Shown here piece by piece: positions 8,116-16,572 of a stretch of DNA of 64,000 bases. Numbering within the stretch: the first letter of the stretch is position 1; each line of letters begins with the position of its first letter. Source of the DNA: Verrucomicrobiia bacterium. GTDB taxonomy: Bacteria > Verrucomicrobiota > Verrucomicrobiia > Limisphaerales > DASXHY01. The notes under the pieces were generated by a model that saw only the letters and a list, made by a program, of their open reading frames with translations, was not told where the DNA came from and did no database searches. Where the stretch lies: assembly GCA_035629175.1 (NCBI GenBank), contig DASPIL010000070.1:60566-124565 (forward strand). Reading direction: 5' to 3'. Both the position numbers and the translations under genes were made by a program.

Positions 8116-9222
8116 ATGGTTTGCTTGTTGCTGCTAGTGTTCTCTTTTCCAAGTCCCGCCGGTGCGGAAAATGGGACCAATTTGTTGCAAGCTTGGAGTC
8201 TCCGCGTCAGTCATTGGGTAGATTCAACCCCGGCCACCTCGGAAGACGGCGTTATTTATTTTGGGGGTTCTGACCAATGGTTTAGAGCCGTTTCTGCGAC
8301 CGGGAAGCTCCTTTGGAAACGTCGAATGGCATCGGAGATTAGATCATCCCCGGCCCTATCAGAAAACGGGATGCTATATTTTGGGTCGCGAGACCGGAAC
8401 CTTTATGCCGTCAGCAGCAAAGGGAAAATACAATGGGCCTTTAGGTCCGACGGTTGGATTGACTCGTCCCCTGCGATCGCTATGGACGAAAGTATCATTT
8501 TTGGATCCTGGGACAAACATGTTTACGCGATTCGGCCGGACGGTTCCCTCAAATGGAAATTCAAGACAGAGGGCCCAATATCCTCATCAGCTGTTATCCT
8601 AAATGACGGCACCATTTGTGTTGGTTCTCACGACGGCAAATTCTACGGCCTCGCGCCCTCGGGGGAAAAGCTTTGGGACTTCCCGACCGGAGGTCCTGTG
8701 ATTTCTTCACCAGCTTTGTCAGGTGATGTCCATCTGGTGGTCACATCAGCCAGCGGCTTTCTCTATAAGCTCGAACCAAGTGGCAAGCTCGTATGGAAGT
8801 TGCACACCGGGGGCGTGACCGCTGCAAGTCCGGTCATCGGTTCCGACGGGACCATCTATCTGGGTGTCAATAACTCTGTTTGGGCCCTCCATCCCGGTGG
8901 CAAACGCAAATGGAGTGTGCCGATGGTTCACCCGATGCGAGCGGAATTGGCCATTCTGAAAGGGGACATCGTTGTTGTTTCGTACTTTCAAGGTCCATTG
9001 CATCTGTTCGACGCACAGATGGCAAAGGTCGCCACGTTTCCATTATGGGGAGAGGGTGATTCAGCGCCGGTCCTCGGAAGCAACGGCAATATACTCGCGT
9101 TCAAGATGGATGCTTTGGTCAGTCTGGGCGGCTCATTTGAGCTCTGCGATTCCCCCTGGCCACGTCCAAGAGGAGATCGCCGGAACACAGGACGCGCTCG
9201 CACAGTTTCGCCCTCGCAATAG
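8116..9222 (+). CDS. Secreted PQQ-like beta-propeller repeat protein
   Basis: From the ATG at 8116 the product has 368 residues and begins with a compact signal peptide (MVCLLLLVFSFPSPAGA, cleavage after AGA). The rest is a run of about seven to eight 40-residue repeats of the form SSPA----G-(I/L)YFGS-D--LYA(V/I)---GK--W-F, the PQQ/quinoprotein-like or YncE-like propeller pattern. No quinoprotein dehydrogenase metal site is evident, so a binding or scaffold role outside the cytoplasm is likelier than an enzyme. The last residues (PRPRGDRRNTGR) match the closing strand PW---RGD--NTGR common to these propellers. It stands alone between the remnant module and the convergent methyltransferase. 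Confidence 0.8.
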   Translation: MVCLLLLVFSFPSPAGAENGTNLLQAWSLRVSHWVDSTPATSEDGVIYFGGSDQWFRAVSATGKLLWKRRMASEIRSSPALSENGMLYFGSRDRNLYAVSSKGKIQWAFRSDGWIDSSPAIAMDESIIFGSWDKHVYAIRPDGSLKWKFKTEGPISSSAVILNDGTICVGSHDGKFYGLAPSGEKLWDFPTGGPVISSPALSGDVHLVVTSASGFLYKLEPSGKLVWKLHTGGVTAASPVIGSDGTIYLGVNNSVWALHPGGKRKWSVPMVHPMRAELAILKGDIVVVSYFQGPLHLFDAQMAKVATFPLWGEGDSAPVLGSNGNILAFKMDALVSLGGSFELCDSPWPRPRGDRRNTGRARTVSPSQ

Positions 9223-9273
9223 TTGAAACGCCCCGGATCTTTTTAGCCCTGAGGGACGTTCAGCCTCGGCCGC

Positions 9274-9993
9274 TCAAATCAAGTTGTCTTGATTGGGCTG
9301 AGAAGGGCGTCTGGGATAGGTAAGTGAACGCTCTTTTTGTGATCGTCGAATAGCGATATAGGACTTTGGAAGTCCGAGAAGTCGTTCCACGAAAATCTCA
9401 CAATCTGGAAAGAGCTCCTTCATTTCGTTATGTGTAAGCAGGCGGGTTGTCTCCACCATGGCGTCAATCTCCGCCTTTCCGGGCTTGGTCAGCCATCCCC
9501 ACGGTGTGATCCAGCGGACGAGCTTTTTCTGTAATCCGACTGGTAGGTAGTGGATGAACGGTGCCATATAGTGGGGCTCGAATGGGCATTCGTATGCTGG
9601 GGTCTGCACCCAAAGCGCCCGTGCCACACGGCGAATTTCCGATGCAAAACACTGCTGTTGTTCCCATGAACCGACATGCTCAATCACACTGTTGGAGAAT
9701 CCAATGTCGTAAGAGTGATCAGGAAAGGCGAGGGCACACCCATCACCGACGAGAGTGTTCACTTGATGATTTGGAAATTTTTCGGGACTCCAAAAAACTG
9801 GGTGAATGTTAATAGCGTCGATTTTGGCGACAGGCTGCTCGTGGGATGTCCAAAACCAGGGATAACCGCCTACGTCTAGGAGGACGTCTTCTTTTGTTGG
9901 ACGCAGGACCTCCAGAAATTTGGTGAAACGTTTGGCCCTCCAGATTCTAAAGACCTGATTGTAAATGCTGTGGATATTGAACATGGCCTGCAT
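9274..9993 (-). CDS. SAM-dependent methyltransferase, class I
   Basis: The 239-residue product uses the ATG at 9993, with GGA eight bases upstream; an upstream in-frame start at 10032 would add a Cys-rich leader and looks less likely. The SAM-binding motif I reads LLDVGGYPWFW, an unusual variant of D-G-G-G. A DIGFSNSVIEHVG strand with Glu-His is typical of Methyltransf_11 enzymes. A following YECPFEPHYMAPFIHYLP region is rich in aromatic and His residues and may bind the acceptor. It is transcribed away from the pse operon together with the next two methyltransferases, probably as one unit. The likely substrate is a sugar or lipid-linked glycan, inferred from the neighbourhood. Confidence 0.8.
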   Translation of the reverse strand: MQAMFNIHSIYNQVFRIWRAKRFTKFLEVLRPTKEDVLLDVGGYPWFWTSHEQPVAKIDAINIHPVFWSPEKFPNHQVNTLVGDGCALAFPDHSYDIGFSNSVIEHVGSWEQQQCFASEIRRVARALWVQTPAYECPFEPHYMAPFIHYLPVGLQKKLVRWITPWGWLTKPGKAEIDAMVETTRLLTHNEMKELFPDCEIFVERLLGLPKSYIAIRRSQKERSLTYPRRPSQPNQDNLI

Positions 9994-10086
9994 TTTGATT
10001 TTCCGTGACGGAACGCGGCAGCAGCAAGTCAAAAAGGAGCCCTCTCTTGAACCGTCTAAAGATTTATTTAACGGGCTTGGACGCGC

Positions 10087-10839
10087 CTACCGCGGGTCTG
10101 CTTCCTCGCGAGCATATTTGACGATCACCGATGAGCCGAACATGCGAAGCGGCGAATGCTCCATGGTTCGCATGACTCCGAACAGCGGTTTCAAGAAACG
10201 CTGAAAACGATTTCCGCCGTGCTCAAATGTTGGCCACGTGTAATCAGTGGCCGTCCTTCGCAACCCTGAAGATACGAACAGAGAATCCAAATCTGTCACG
10301 GTGAATACTCGGGCAATTGCATACCTCCGGTGGAGCCAGGGGAAGTAGGTCAAAAGCGGAATGCGACCATGTTTTTCCCACGAACCGACTCGGATCCCGT
10401 GATTTTCGAACGGGAACCAGCGGTTCGGGACTGTGATCAACAACTCGCCCCCCGGTTTCAGTACACGAGAGATTTGGCGAGCAGCACCTTTCAGATCGGG
10501 CACATGCTCAAGCGTTTCAATGGAGACGATCGTGTCAAAATGCGCATCAGGAAATGTCATTTCAGATGCCGACATACATTGCACAAAGAAACGCTTGTCT
10601 GCAGAAACCTTCTGGCGAAACGAATTCAGAAATGCATCCTGTACGTCGATGCCGTGCACTTCCTCGAAGTTCTGTCCCAGAACGACAGTGAAAGAACCCT
10701 CGCCGCAACCGATGTCGAGCATGCGTTTGCCGGTGAATTTTCCGTGAGTCTTAAGTTTTCCCGTGACTACTTCGACCGTGCGCCGGTACCCAGAACTGCG
10801 GGGTGCACCGACGTATAAGCTTTGTTCGTGCGTCAGCAT
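10087..10839 (-). CDS. SAM-dependent methyltransferase, UbiG/Methyltransf_11 type
   Basis: This 250-residue protein has motif I MLDIGCGEGSF (residues 40-50), an acidic strand end HGIDV, the SIETLEHVPD motif and a PGG turn after RVLKPGG. All are canonical for class I methyltransferases. The second half (NRWFPFENHGIRVG, GRIPLLTYFPWL) resembles glycan-cluster methyltransferases of the same kind. Its start lies seven bases behind the stop of the next upstream gene (10846-11817), so the two are co-transcribed. The acceptor is unknown; a glycan role is inferred from context. Confidence 0.85.
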   Translation of the reverse strand: MLTHEQSLYVGAPRSSGYRRTVEVVTGKLKTHGKFTGKRMLDIGCGEGSFTVVLGQNFEEVHGIDVQDAFLNSFRQKVSADKRFFVQCMSASEMTFPDAHFDTIVSIETLEHVPDLKGAARQISRVLKPGGELLITVPNRWFPFENHGIRVGSWEKHGRIPLLTYFPWLHRRYAIARVFTVTDLDSLFVSSGLRRTATDYTWPTFEHGGNRFQRFLKPLFGVMRTMEHSPLRMFGSSVIVKYAREEADPR

Positions 10840-10845
10840 ATCAAG

Positions 10846-11817
10846 TCAATGAATGCGCCTCAACCAGATGGAGCTGAACGTATTCTGTTCCTCTTTCACA
10901 GGTTTGTAGATTGGGAGAGTTTTCCTGAGGAAGTCCTCATCGAAATGCCGGATCATGGGGCACGAAAATGTGACTTCAAATGAAGGATTGAAGGCCAGAA
11001 AGGCCTGCAACAGCATTGCTTCAGTCCAATACATCGGCCAATGGGGCGCCGTCGGATGATCAACAAGGGTCCAATAGTTGGCCGGATATGGAATGTTGTA
11101 TGGGAACGCGATGTCGTGAATATGAATATGAACACCAGGCGCAATTGCGGGGAGGATTTCCAGGAACAAGTAGGGAACATCTCCGTCGAGTCGAACAATA
11201 TGCGACGAATCGATAAACAATACGTCGCCGGCTTTGAGGGTTTGGAATGTAGCAAGAGGAACGTCCTGCACCTCCGCCTGGATCAGCTCCATATTTTCAA
11301 TTTCGCGTAATTTGGCGAACGGGTATGGCTCAATGCACGTAATTGTTGTATCGCATCCGTCTTTCCTATTGCGTTGTCTCGCCAGGTGACAGTAGTAGGT
11401 TGAAAGCCCGCTGCCGACCTCCAGGTATCGAGCAGGTTTCAGGTCTCGGATGTACGAGTAGAGAGTGAATGCGTCGACGTTGGTATAGCCCGGCCCAAAC
11501 CCGATCTCCTGGAGATCTCGGTACGAGGGCAAGGCGGCGAAGTCATCGTAGTAGAGTTTGCGGAAGTGCTGAACGCGCGATTTAAGAGCCTCCAGGTCGT
11601 ACGTGACGCCGCGTAATGCGCTGGGCTTAGCCCAGCGCGAATACTGCTTCCGCAGGGCGCGCTCGCTCGGTATGGGCGAATAATAGTCGCTAGTCCGCGA
11701 TACAATAAAGCCACATCGCTCACACAAGTTCCTGAGCGAACCGATCGATGCGTGCTTCAGCATTCTAAGCTGTGGCCAAACACTCTTCAGGACGGACTGC
11801 TTCAAAATTGTCTTCAT
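10846..11817 (-). CDS. SAM-dependent methyltransferase (Methyltransf_24-like)
   Basis: The ATG at 11817 gives 323 residues; the frame stays open to a TTG eight codons earlier, but ATG is preferred. Motif I is YLEVGSGLSTYY, followed by ITCIEPYPFA and VLFIDSSHIVRLDGDV. The FIDSSH aspartate/histidine pair is typical of Methyltransf_24 enzymes, some of which act on glycan or glycopeptide hydroxyls. The C-terminal half has an HIHDIAFP motif that may bind a metal. It is first in a three-gene minus-strand methyltransferase unit transcribed divergently from pseB; the 224-base gap between the two must hold both promoters. Confidence 0.8.
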   Translation of the reverse strand: MKTILKQSVLKSVWPQLRMLKHASIGSLRNLCERCGFIVSRTSDYYSPIPSERALRKQYSRWAKPSALRGVTYDLEALKSRVQHFRKLYYDDFAALPSYRDLQEIGFGPGYTNVDAFTLYSYIRDLKPARYLEVGSGLSTYYCHLARQRNRKDGCDTTITCIEPYPFAKLREIENMELIQAEVQDVPLATFQTLKAGDVLFIDSSHIVRLDGDVPYLFLEILPAIAPGVHIHIHDIAFPYNIPYPANYWTLVDHPTAPHWPMYWTEAMLLQAFLAFNPSFEVTFSCPMIRHFDEDFLRKTLPIYKPVKEEQNTFSSIWLRRIH

Positions 11818-12041
11818 TTGTTGACCGGCGACGCGCAGCAAAGGCGTGAACCTTACAGAACGAACGGCCCAAATTAGATTGAGACGGAGCTCGCTGCATC
11901 TCGTACCACGCGGTCTTCACGAGGTCAATGCCGGTGCGGCGTCCACTGCGATTAAATGGGAATCGCTTCAATGACCGCCGAGGTCCCGAGTTTAGACGTG
12001 CCTTGATTTTAGGGGTTCATCCTCTATGCTCCGTCCGAACT

Positions 12042-13094
12042 ATGCCATCGCCCGATGCACGCTCAAAACAGGACGGAGTTCTTGACCTGAATGGTTGCCA
12101 AATCCTGGTGACCGGCGGGACTGGTTCGTTTGGTAAACAGTTCATTGAAACTATCTACAAGCGATTTCCGAACGTTGCGCGAGTGGTCGTGTTCTCCCGG
12201 GACGAATTGAAGCAGTTCGAGATGGCGCAGCACTATCCCGACAAGAAGTTCCCCACTATTCGCTTTTTCATTGGCGATGTGCGGGACAAGGAACGCCTGA
12301 AGCGCGCGATGGAAGGCATCGATACCGTGATTCACGCTGCAGCGCTGAAGCAGGTCCCCGCAGCGGAGTACAATCCCTTTGAGGCGATCAAAACAAACGT
12401 TCTCGGAGCGCAGAACATCATCGATGCTGCGATGGACAGTGGTGTCAAACGCGTGGTGGCGCTCAGCACTGACAAAGCGGCGGCGCCGATCAACCTCTAT
12501 GGCGCCACGAAACTCTGCTCGGACAAACTCTTCATTGCAGCGAACAACTATAAAGGTCATCGCGAGCTGAAATTGTCGGTCGTTCGATACGGGAATGTCA
12601 TGGGCAGCCGTGGCAGCGTCATTCCCTTCTTTCTCGAACAGCGCAAGACGGGCGTGCTGCCGATCACGGATGAACGGATGACGCGTTTCAATATTTCCCT
12701 CGAGGAAGGGGTTGAGTTGGTGTTCACCGCGCTGCGTGACATGTGGGGCGGCGAGCTTTTTGTTCCGAAGATTCCAAGCTATCGCATCACCGATGTTGCT
12801 GAAGCGGTCGCGCCCAACTGCAAACGGATCGTTACCGGCATTCGTCCTGGCGAGAAGTTGCATGAGGAGATGATCACGGAGACGGACGGCCTGAACACCA
12901 TCGAATTGCCACGGCACTTCGTTATCCTCCCTTCAACCCGTACTTGGGATGTGTCAGAATACTGCAAGGTATTCAACGGAAGGACGCGCGAGTATGGATT
13001 TGCCTACAGCAGCGGAAAGAATTCTGAATGGCTGACCGTCGAACAGCTCCGCGATTTGATCCGCACTCACGTGGATCCAGGATTTGCACCGTGA
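12042..13094 (+). CDS. pseB: UDP-N-acetylglucosamine 4,6-dehydratase (inverting)
   Basis: First enzyme of pseudaminic acid synthesis: it converts UDP-GlcNAc to the 4-keto-6-deoxy-L-arabino sugar. From the ATG at 12042 it has 350 residues; the frame is open further up, but the leader there is arginine rich and unlike the family. The NADP-binding GGTGSFG is at 25-31. D144, K145 and Y153 (in STDKAAAPINLYGATK) keep the exact spacing of the catalytic Asp, Lys and Tyr known in Helicobacter PseB. The segments RYGNVMGSRGSVIP and RMTRFNIS are also family signatures. It heads the operon and its stop overlaps the pseC start (GTGA). Confidence 0.95.
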   Translation: MPSPDARSKQDGVLDLNGCQILVTGGTGSFGKQFIETIYKRFPNVARVVVFSRDELKQFEMAQHYPDKKFPTIRFFIGDVRDKERLKRAMEGIDTVIHAAALKQVPAAEYNPFEAIKTNVLGAQNIIDAAMDSGVKRVVALSTDKAAAPINLYGATKLCSDKLFIAANNYKGHRELKLSVVRYGNVMGSRGSVIPFFLEQRKTGVLPITDERMTRFNISLEEGVELVFTALRDMWGGELFVPKIPSYRITDVAEAVAPNCKRIVTGIRPGEKLHEEMITETDGLNTIELPRHFVILPSTRTWDVSEYCKVFNGRTREYGFAYSSGKNSEWLTVEQLRDLIRTHVDPGFAP

Positions 13095-14317
13095 TTCCGG
13101 TCAGCGAAGCGCGACTCATGCTCCCGTACGGCCGCCAAAGCATCGACGAAGAGGATATCCAGGCAGTTTGCGATGTCCTGCGTTCCGACTTCCTGACGTG
13201 CGGCCCAAAGGTTGAGGAATTCGAAGCACGCTTCGCCGAGAGAGTCGGCGCACGGCACGCGGTTGCCGTGAACAGTGCGACCGCCGCTCTGCACCTCGCA
13301 ATGTTGGCGGCGGGAATCGGGCGGGGGCATCGCGTGATGACTTCGCCCAACACATTCCTTGCCTCCGCAAATTGCGCGGCGTACGTCGGTGCTACGCCGG
13401 ACTTCGCAGACATTGATCCAGTCAGTTACAACCTGGACCCGGCCGCGCTGGAACGGGCGTGGCAACCTGACGTAACGGCGGTTGTTGCTGTGGATTATGC
13501 GGGGCAGGCGTGCGAAATGCCGGCGATTGCGGAGATAGCGCGCAAGCGTGGTGCGCTCGTCATTGAGGATGCCTGCCACGCAATGGGTGGAGCCTTTCGG
13601 CACGACGATAAGACCTGGAGGATTGGAGGCCATCCATGGGCCGACATGACCGTGTTCAGTTTTCACCCGGTGAAGACGATGACGACCGGAGAAGGGGGAA
13701 TGCTTGTGACGGACAAAGCAGAATGGGCGGCGAAGGCGAGACAACTTCGCGCTCATGGGATAGTGCGCGACCCGTCTCGGTTTCAAGGTCTGGCGGACGC
13801 AAGTGATGCCGGGGTTTTCGATGAACGCGGTCCGTGGTATTACGAGATGCAGGATCTCGGTTTCAACTATCGTTTAACGGATATCCAATGTGCATTGGGG
13901 TTGTCGCAGTTGCACCGGCTGAACGCGTTCCTCCAGCGCCGCAGGGCTATCGTCCGGAGATACAATGAAGAGCTGAAGGATCTCCAGTGGTTGCAAGTGC
14001 CCCGGTCGAAAAACTTGTCTGATGCAGACCTCGCGTCGTGGCACGTTTACACCGTGCAGATGGATTACGATTCTCTCGGCAAGAGCAGGACAGCCGTGAT
14101 GACAGAGCTGCGGAACCGGGGAGTAGGGTCGCAGGTTCTTTACATCCCCGTGCATTTGCAGCCGTGGTATCGAAGGATGTACGGTTACGTGGGTGGTAAA
14201 TGCCCGATCGCCGAAGCATTTTATTCGCGGGCGTTGAGCCTGCCGCTATTTCCTGCGTTGACTGACATGGATATAGGCCACGTTGTTGAAGCCGTCCGTC
14301 ATTTGGTCGGAAAGTAG
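13091..14317 (+). CDS. pseC: UDP-4-amino-4,6-dideoxy-N-acetyl-beta-L-altrosamine transaminase
   Basis: Second step of the pathway: a PLP-dependent aminotransferase of the DegT/DnrJ/EryC1 fold that aminates the 4-keto sugar from PseB. I choose GTG at 13091, which overlaps the pseB stop, giving 408 residues; ATG at 13118 is the alternative. The PLP lysine is K195 in SFHPVK, preceded by VIEDACHA with the ring-nitrogen aspartate (D160). TSPNTFLASANCAAYVGA and GSQVLYIPVHLQPWY are typical PseC segments. The product ends three bases before pseF. Confidence 0.94.
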   Translation: MIPVSEARLMLPYGRQSIDEEDIQAVCDVLRSDFLTCGPKVEEFEARFAERVGARHAVAVNSATAALHLAMLAAGIGRGHRVMTSPNTFLASANCAAYVGATPDFADIDPVSYNLDPAALERAWQPDVTAVVAVDYAGQACEMPAIAEIARKRGALVIEDACHAMGGAFRHDDKTWRIGGHPWADMTVFSFHPVKTMTTGEGGMLVTDKAEWAAKARQLRAHGIVRDPSRFQGLADASDAGVFDERGPWYYEMQDLGFNYRLTDIQCALGLSQLHRLNAFLQRRRAIVRRYNEELKDLQWLQVPRSKNLSDADLASWHVYTVQMDYDSLGKSRTAVMTELRNRGVGSQVLYIPVHLQPWYRRMYGYVGGKCPIAEAFYSRALSLPLFPALTDMDIGHVVEAVRHLVGK

Positions 14318-14320
14318 TAT

Positions 14321-15019
14321 ATGAATGTCGCGTTTATTCCAGCCCGAGGCGGCAGTAAGCGTATTCCGAGAAAGAATGTAAAACCGTTTTGTGGAAAGCC
14401 CATGATCTCGTGGGCGATCGCCGCTGCAAAGGAGGCTGGTGTGTTCGATGCTGTGATTGTTTCCACGGATGACGAAGAAATCGCTTCCGTGGCGACGGCC
14501 AATGGTGCAGAAGCGCCGTTTCGACGTCCTGCTGATTTGGCTAACGACCACGCTGCAACGCTGCCCGTGATTGATCACGCGATCCGCTGGTTTGAGCAAA
14601 ATCGCAGCAAGATTGCGCTCGCATGTTGTATTTATGCCACGGCACCGTTTTTAAAACCTGAATTTTTAAACAGTGGCTTAAACGTCATGCGCAGCCGTCC
14701 GGATGCTGAGTTCGCATTTAGCGTAACTTCCTATTCCTTTCCAATCTTTCGTTCTCTCAAATGCAATCCAGATGGGACAGTGTCGATGTTTTGGCCGGAA
14801 CACCAGTTGACGCGATCGCAGGACTTGCCCGAAGCATGGCACGACGCCGGCCAATTCTACTGGGGTAAACCGGAATCTTTCGCCAAGTCGGGCATTTTTT
14901 CGACTAGAGCTTACCCCGTAATCCTGCCGCGTTATCTCGTTCAGGACATCGACACAATGGAAGATTGGGAAACGGCCGAAAGAATGTTTGAGGCCCTCAA
15001 GAATCGGAGTGCAGTTTAA
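14321..15019 (+). CDS. pseF: Pseudaminic acid cytidylyltransferase
   Basis: Last step of activation: it joins pseudaminic acid to CMP from CTP. The 232-residue length is normal. The N-terminal nucleotide-binding loop IPARGGSKRIPRKN (residues 6-19) and the following GKPMI are diagnostic of CMP-nonulosonate synthetases; STDDEEIA and ATAPF follow, and the metal-binding acidic pair is in QDIDTMEDW near the end. A GGAAAG ribosome site stands six bases before the ATG. The order F before G/H and I means pathway order is not followed along the operon. Confidence 0.93.
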   Translation: MNVAFIPARGGSKRIPRKNVKPFCGKPMISWAIAAAKEAGVFDAVIVSTDDEEIASVATANGAEAPFRRPADLANDHAATLPVIDHAIRWFEQNRSKIALACCIYATAPFLKPEFLNSGLNVMRSRPDAEFAFSVTSYSFPIFRSLKCNPDGTVSMFWPEHQLTRSQDLPEAWHDAGQFYWGKPESFAKSGIFSTRAYPVILPRYLVQDIDTMEDWETAERMFEALKNRSAV

Positions 15020-15021
15020 CA

Positions 15022-16560
15022 ATGCCGGATCATCTCCTTATCAGGGCTGACGGTGGCGGTGCATTGGGCAGTGGGCATATCATGCGGATGATCGCGCTTG
15101 GTCAGGCTGTGTCTGATCGCGGGAATCGGGTCACTATTGCGAGTTCGTCATGTCCCGAGTCTTTGGCCGCCAGGGTCCGCCAGGAAGGTCTCATGTTTGA
15201 GCGCCTTCTTTTGAACACAAAAGGGGGTTCTCCAGAGGACCTTCAACAATCACGGGATTTGGCGCATTCCTTGGGGGCTAAATGGGTGGTGTTGGACGGA
15301 TACCATTTCCGCCGTGATTTCCAGAGCAGCTTGCGAAGCAGCGGTCTTTCTGTTCTAGCAGTCGACGATTATGGCCATTGCGAAGTTTGGGCAGCCGACG
15401 CTGTTTTGAATCAGAATATATTTGCGCCGGAGCGCAGGTACGCTTCTGAAAGGACTGAATGTCGTTTTCTTTTGGGCACCCGGTTTGCTCTTTTACGTCG
15501 TGAATTTCGACTCGCGGCCGAGCGCCTTTCAAATGCGAGACCCGCGAGCGCACAAGAGAGGGGGCGACGCAATCACCTGCTGGTCACCTTGGGAGGTGTG
15601 GATATCGACAATATCGCGGGCCGAGTGGTGGCTGGGCTCGAGCTGATTCCAGCAGACCGAATAACAGTGAAACTCTTGGCGGGCACTGCCAACCCCCACA
15701 TTGAGTCCCTGCGCGCAATGGCAAAGGTATCGCGACACCACATTGACGTCCTTCATGATGTTTTGGATATGCCGGCAGCTTATGAAAGGTCGGACTGTGT
15801 CATCAGCGCAGGCGGAAGTACATGCTGGGAATGGCTATTTTATCAGTTGCCTGCAGCCGTAATCTGCCTGGCCGATAATCAACGGCCGGTGATCGCAGGA
15901 TTAGTTAAGCACCGACTCGCAGTGGACTTGGGATGGCACGAGGATCTGAAGCCTGAATCGATAGCCCACATTCTTAAAGATTGGCTGAACAACTGTGGGA
16001 AACGAATTGATGTTCCTGATGAAATAGCTATCGACGCCTATGGAGCGATGCGAGTTGCCGCAGTGCTCGACGAAACGAATACGTGGCTGCGACCGGCGCG
16101 CGCAAGCGATTCAGAACTCTGGTTTAACTGGGCTAACGACCCGCTGGTAAGAGCAAACGGTTTCCATCCAAACCCGATATCCTGGGAAGATCACCAACTC
16201 TGGTTTGACCGGCATCGCGAATCGCCAGACTCCCGCCTTTGGATTGGCTCGGACATCAAGGACGTGCCGCTCGGCTACATTCGATTTCACCGGCGGAGCC
16301 CTGATGAATGGGAAATCGGAGTTGCGGTGTCGCCAGAACGACGTGGGCAGGGGGTGGGAAAGCGACTGGTTTCGCTTGCAGTAAACGATTTTGCGCGATC
16401 GTTGACTCAGGCGCTCCCCGGCAGCGGTGTTCGGACCGGGCGCATTGTAGCCCGCGTGAGGCCATCGAACGAAGCTTCGTTGAAACTTTTTCAGTCCGTG
16501 GGATTTAAAGCTATTGCCATCCGCAGTACGGCCGACTGTTGCGTTCTTTCAACCACGTGA
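15022..16560 (+). CDS. pseG: PseG-PseH fusion: UDP-sugar hydrolase plus N-acetyltransferase
   Basis: A 512-residue bifunctional protein. Residues 1 to about 340 are PseG, a GT-B-fold hydrolase that releases UDP from the 2,4-diacetamido sugar; GSGHIMRM carries the catalytic histidine H19, and ISAGGSTCWEWLFYQLPAAV is the nucleotide-binding half. Residues 353-512 are a GNAT domain (starts NTWLRPARASDSELWFNWAND) with the acetyl-CoA loop RRGQGVG at 440-446, matching PseH, which acetylates the 4-amino group before PseG acts. The two activities catalyse consecutive steps, so the fusion links PseH and PseG in one chain. No separate pseH is present in the operon. It begins two bases after pseF. Confidence 0.92.
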   Translation: MPDHLLIRADGGGALGSGHIMRMIALGQAVSDRGNRVTIASSSCPESLAARVRQEGLMFERLLLNTKGGSPEDLQQSRDLAHSLGAKWVVLDGYHFRRDFQSSLRSSGLSVLAVDDYGHCEVWAADAVLNQNIFAPERRYASERTECRFLLGTRFALLRREFRLAAERLSNARPASAQERGRRNHLLVTLGGVDIDNIAGRVVAGLELIPADRITVKLLAGTANPHIESLRAMAKVSRHHIDVLHDVLDMPAAYERSDCVISAGGSTCWEWLFYQLPAAVICLADNQRPVIAGLVKHRLAVDLGWHEDLKPESIAHILKDWLNNCGKRIDVPDEIAIDAYGAMRVAAVLDETNTWLRPARASDSELWFNWANDPLVRANGFHPNPISWEDHQLWFDRHRESPDSRLWIGSDIKDVPLGYIRFHRRSPDEWEIGVAVSPERRGQGVGKRLVSLAVNDFARSLTQALPGSGVRTGRIVARVRPSNEASLKLFQSVGFKAIAIRSTADCCVLSTT

Positions 16561-16572
16561 CCAAATGAAGCC

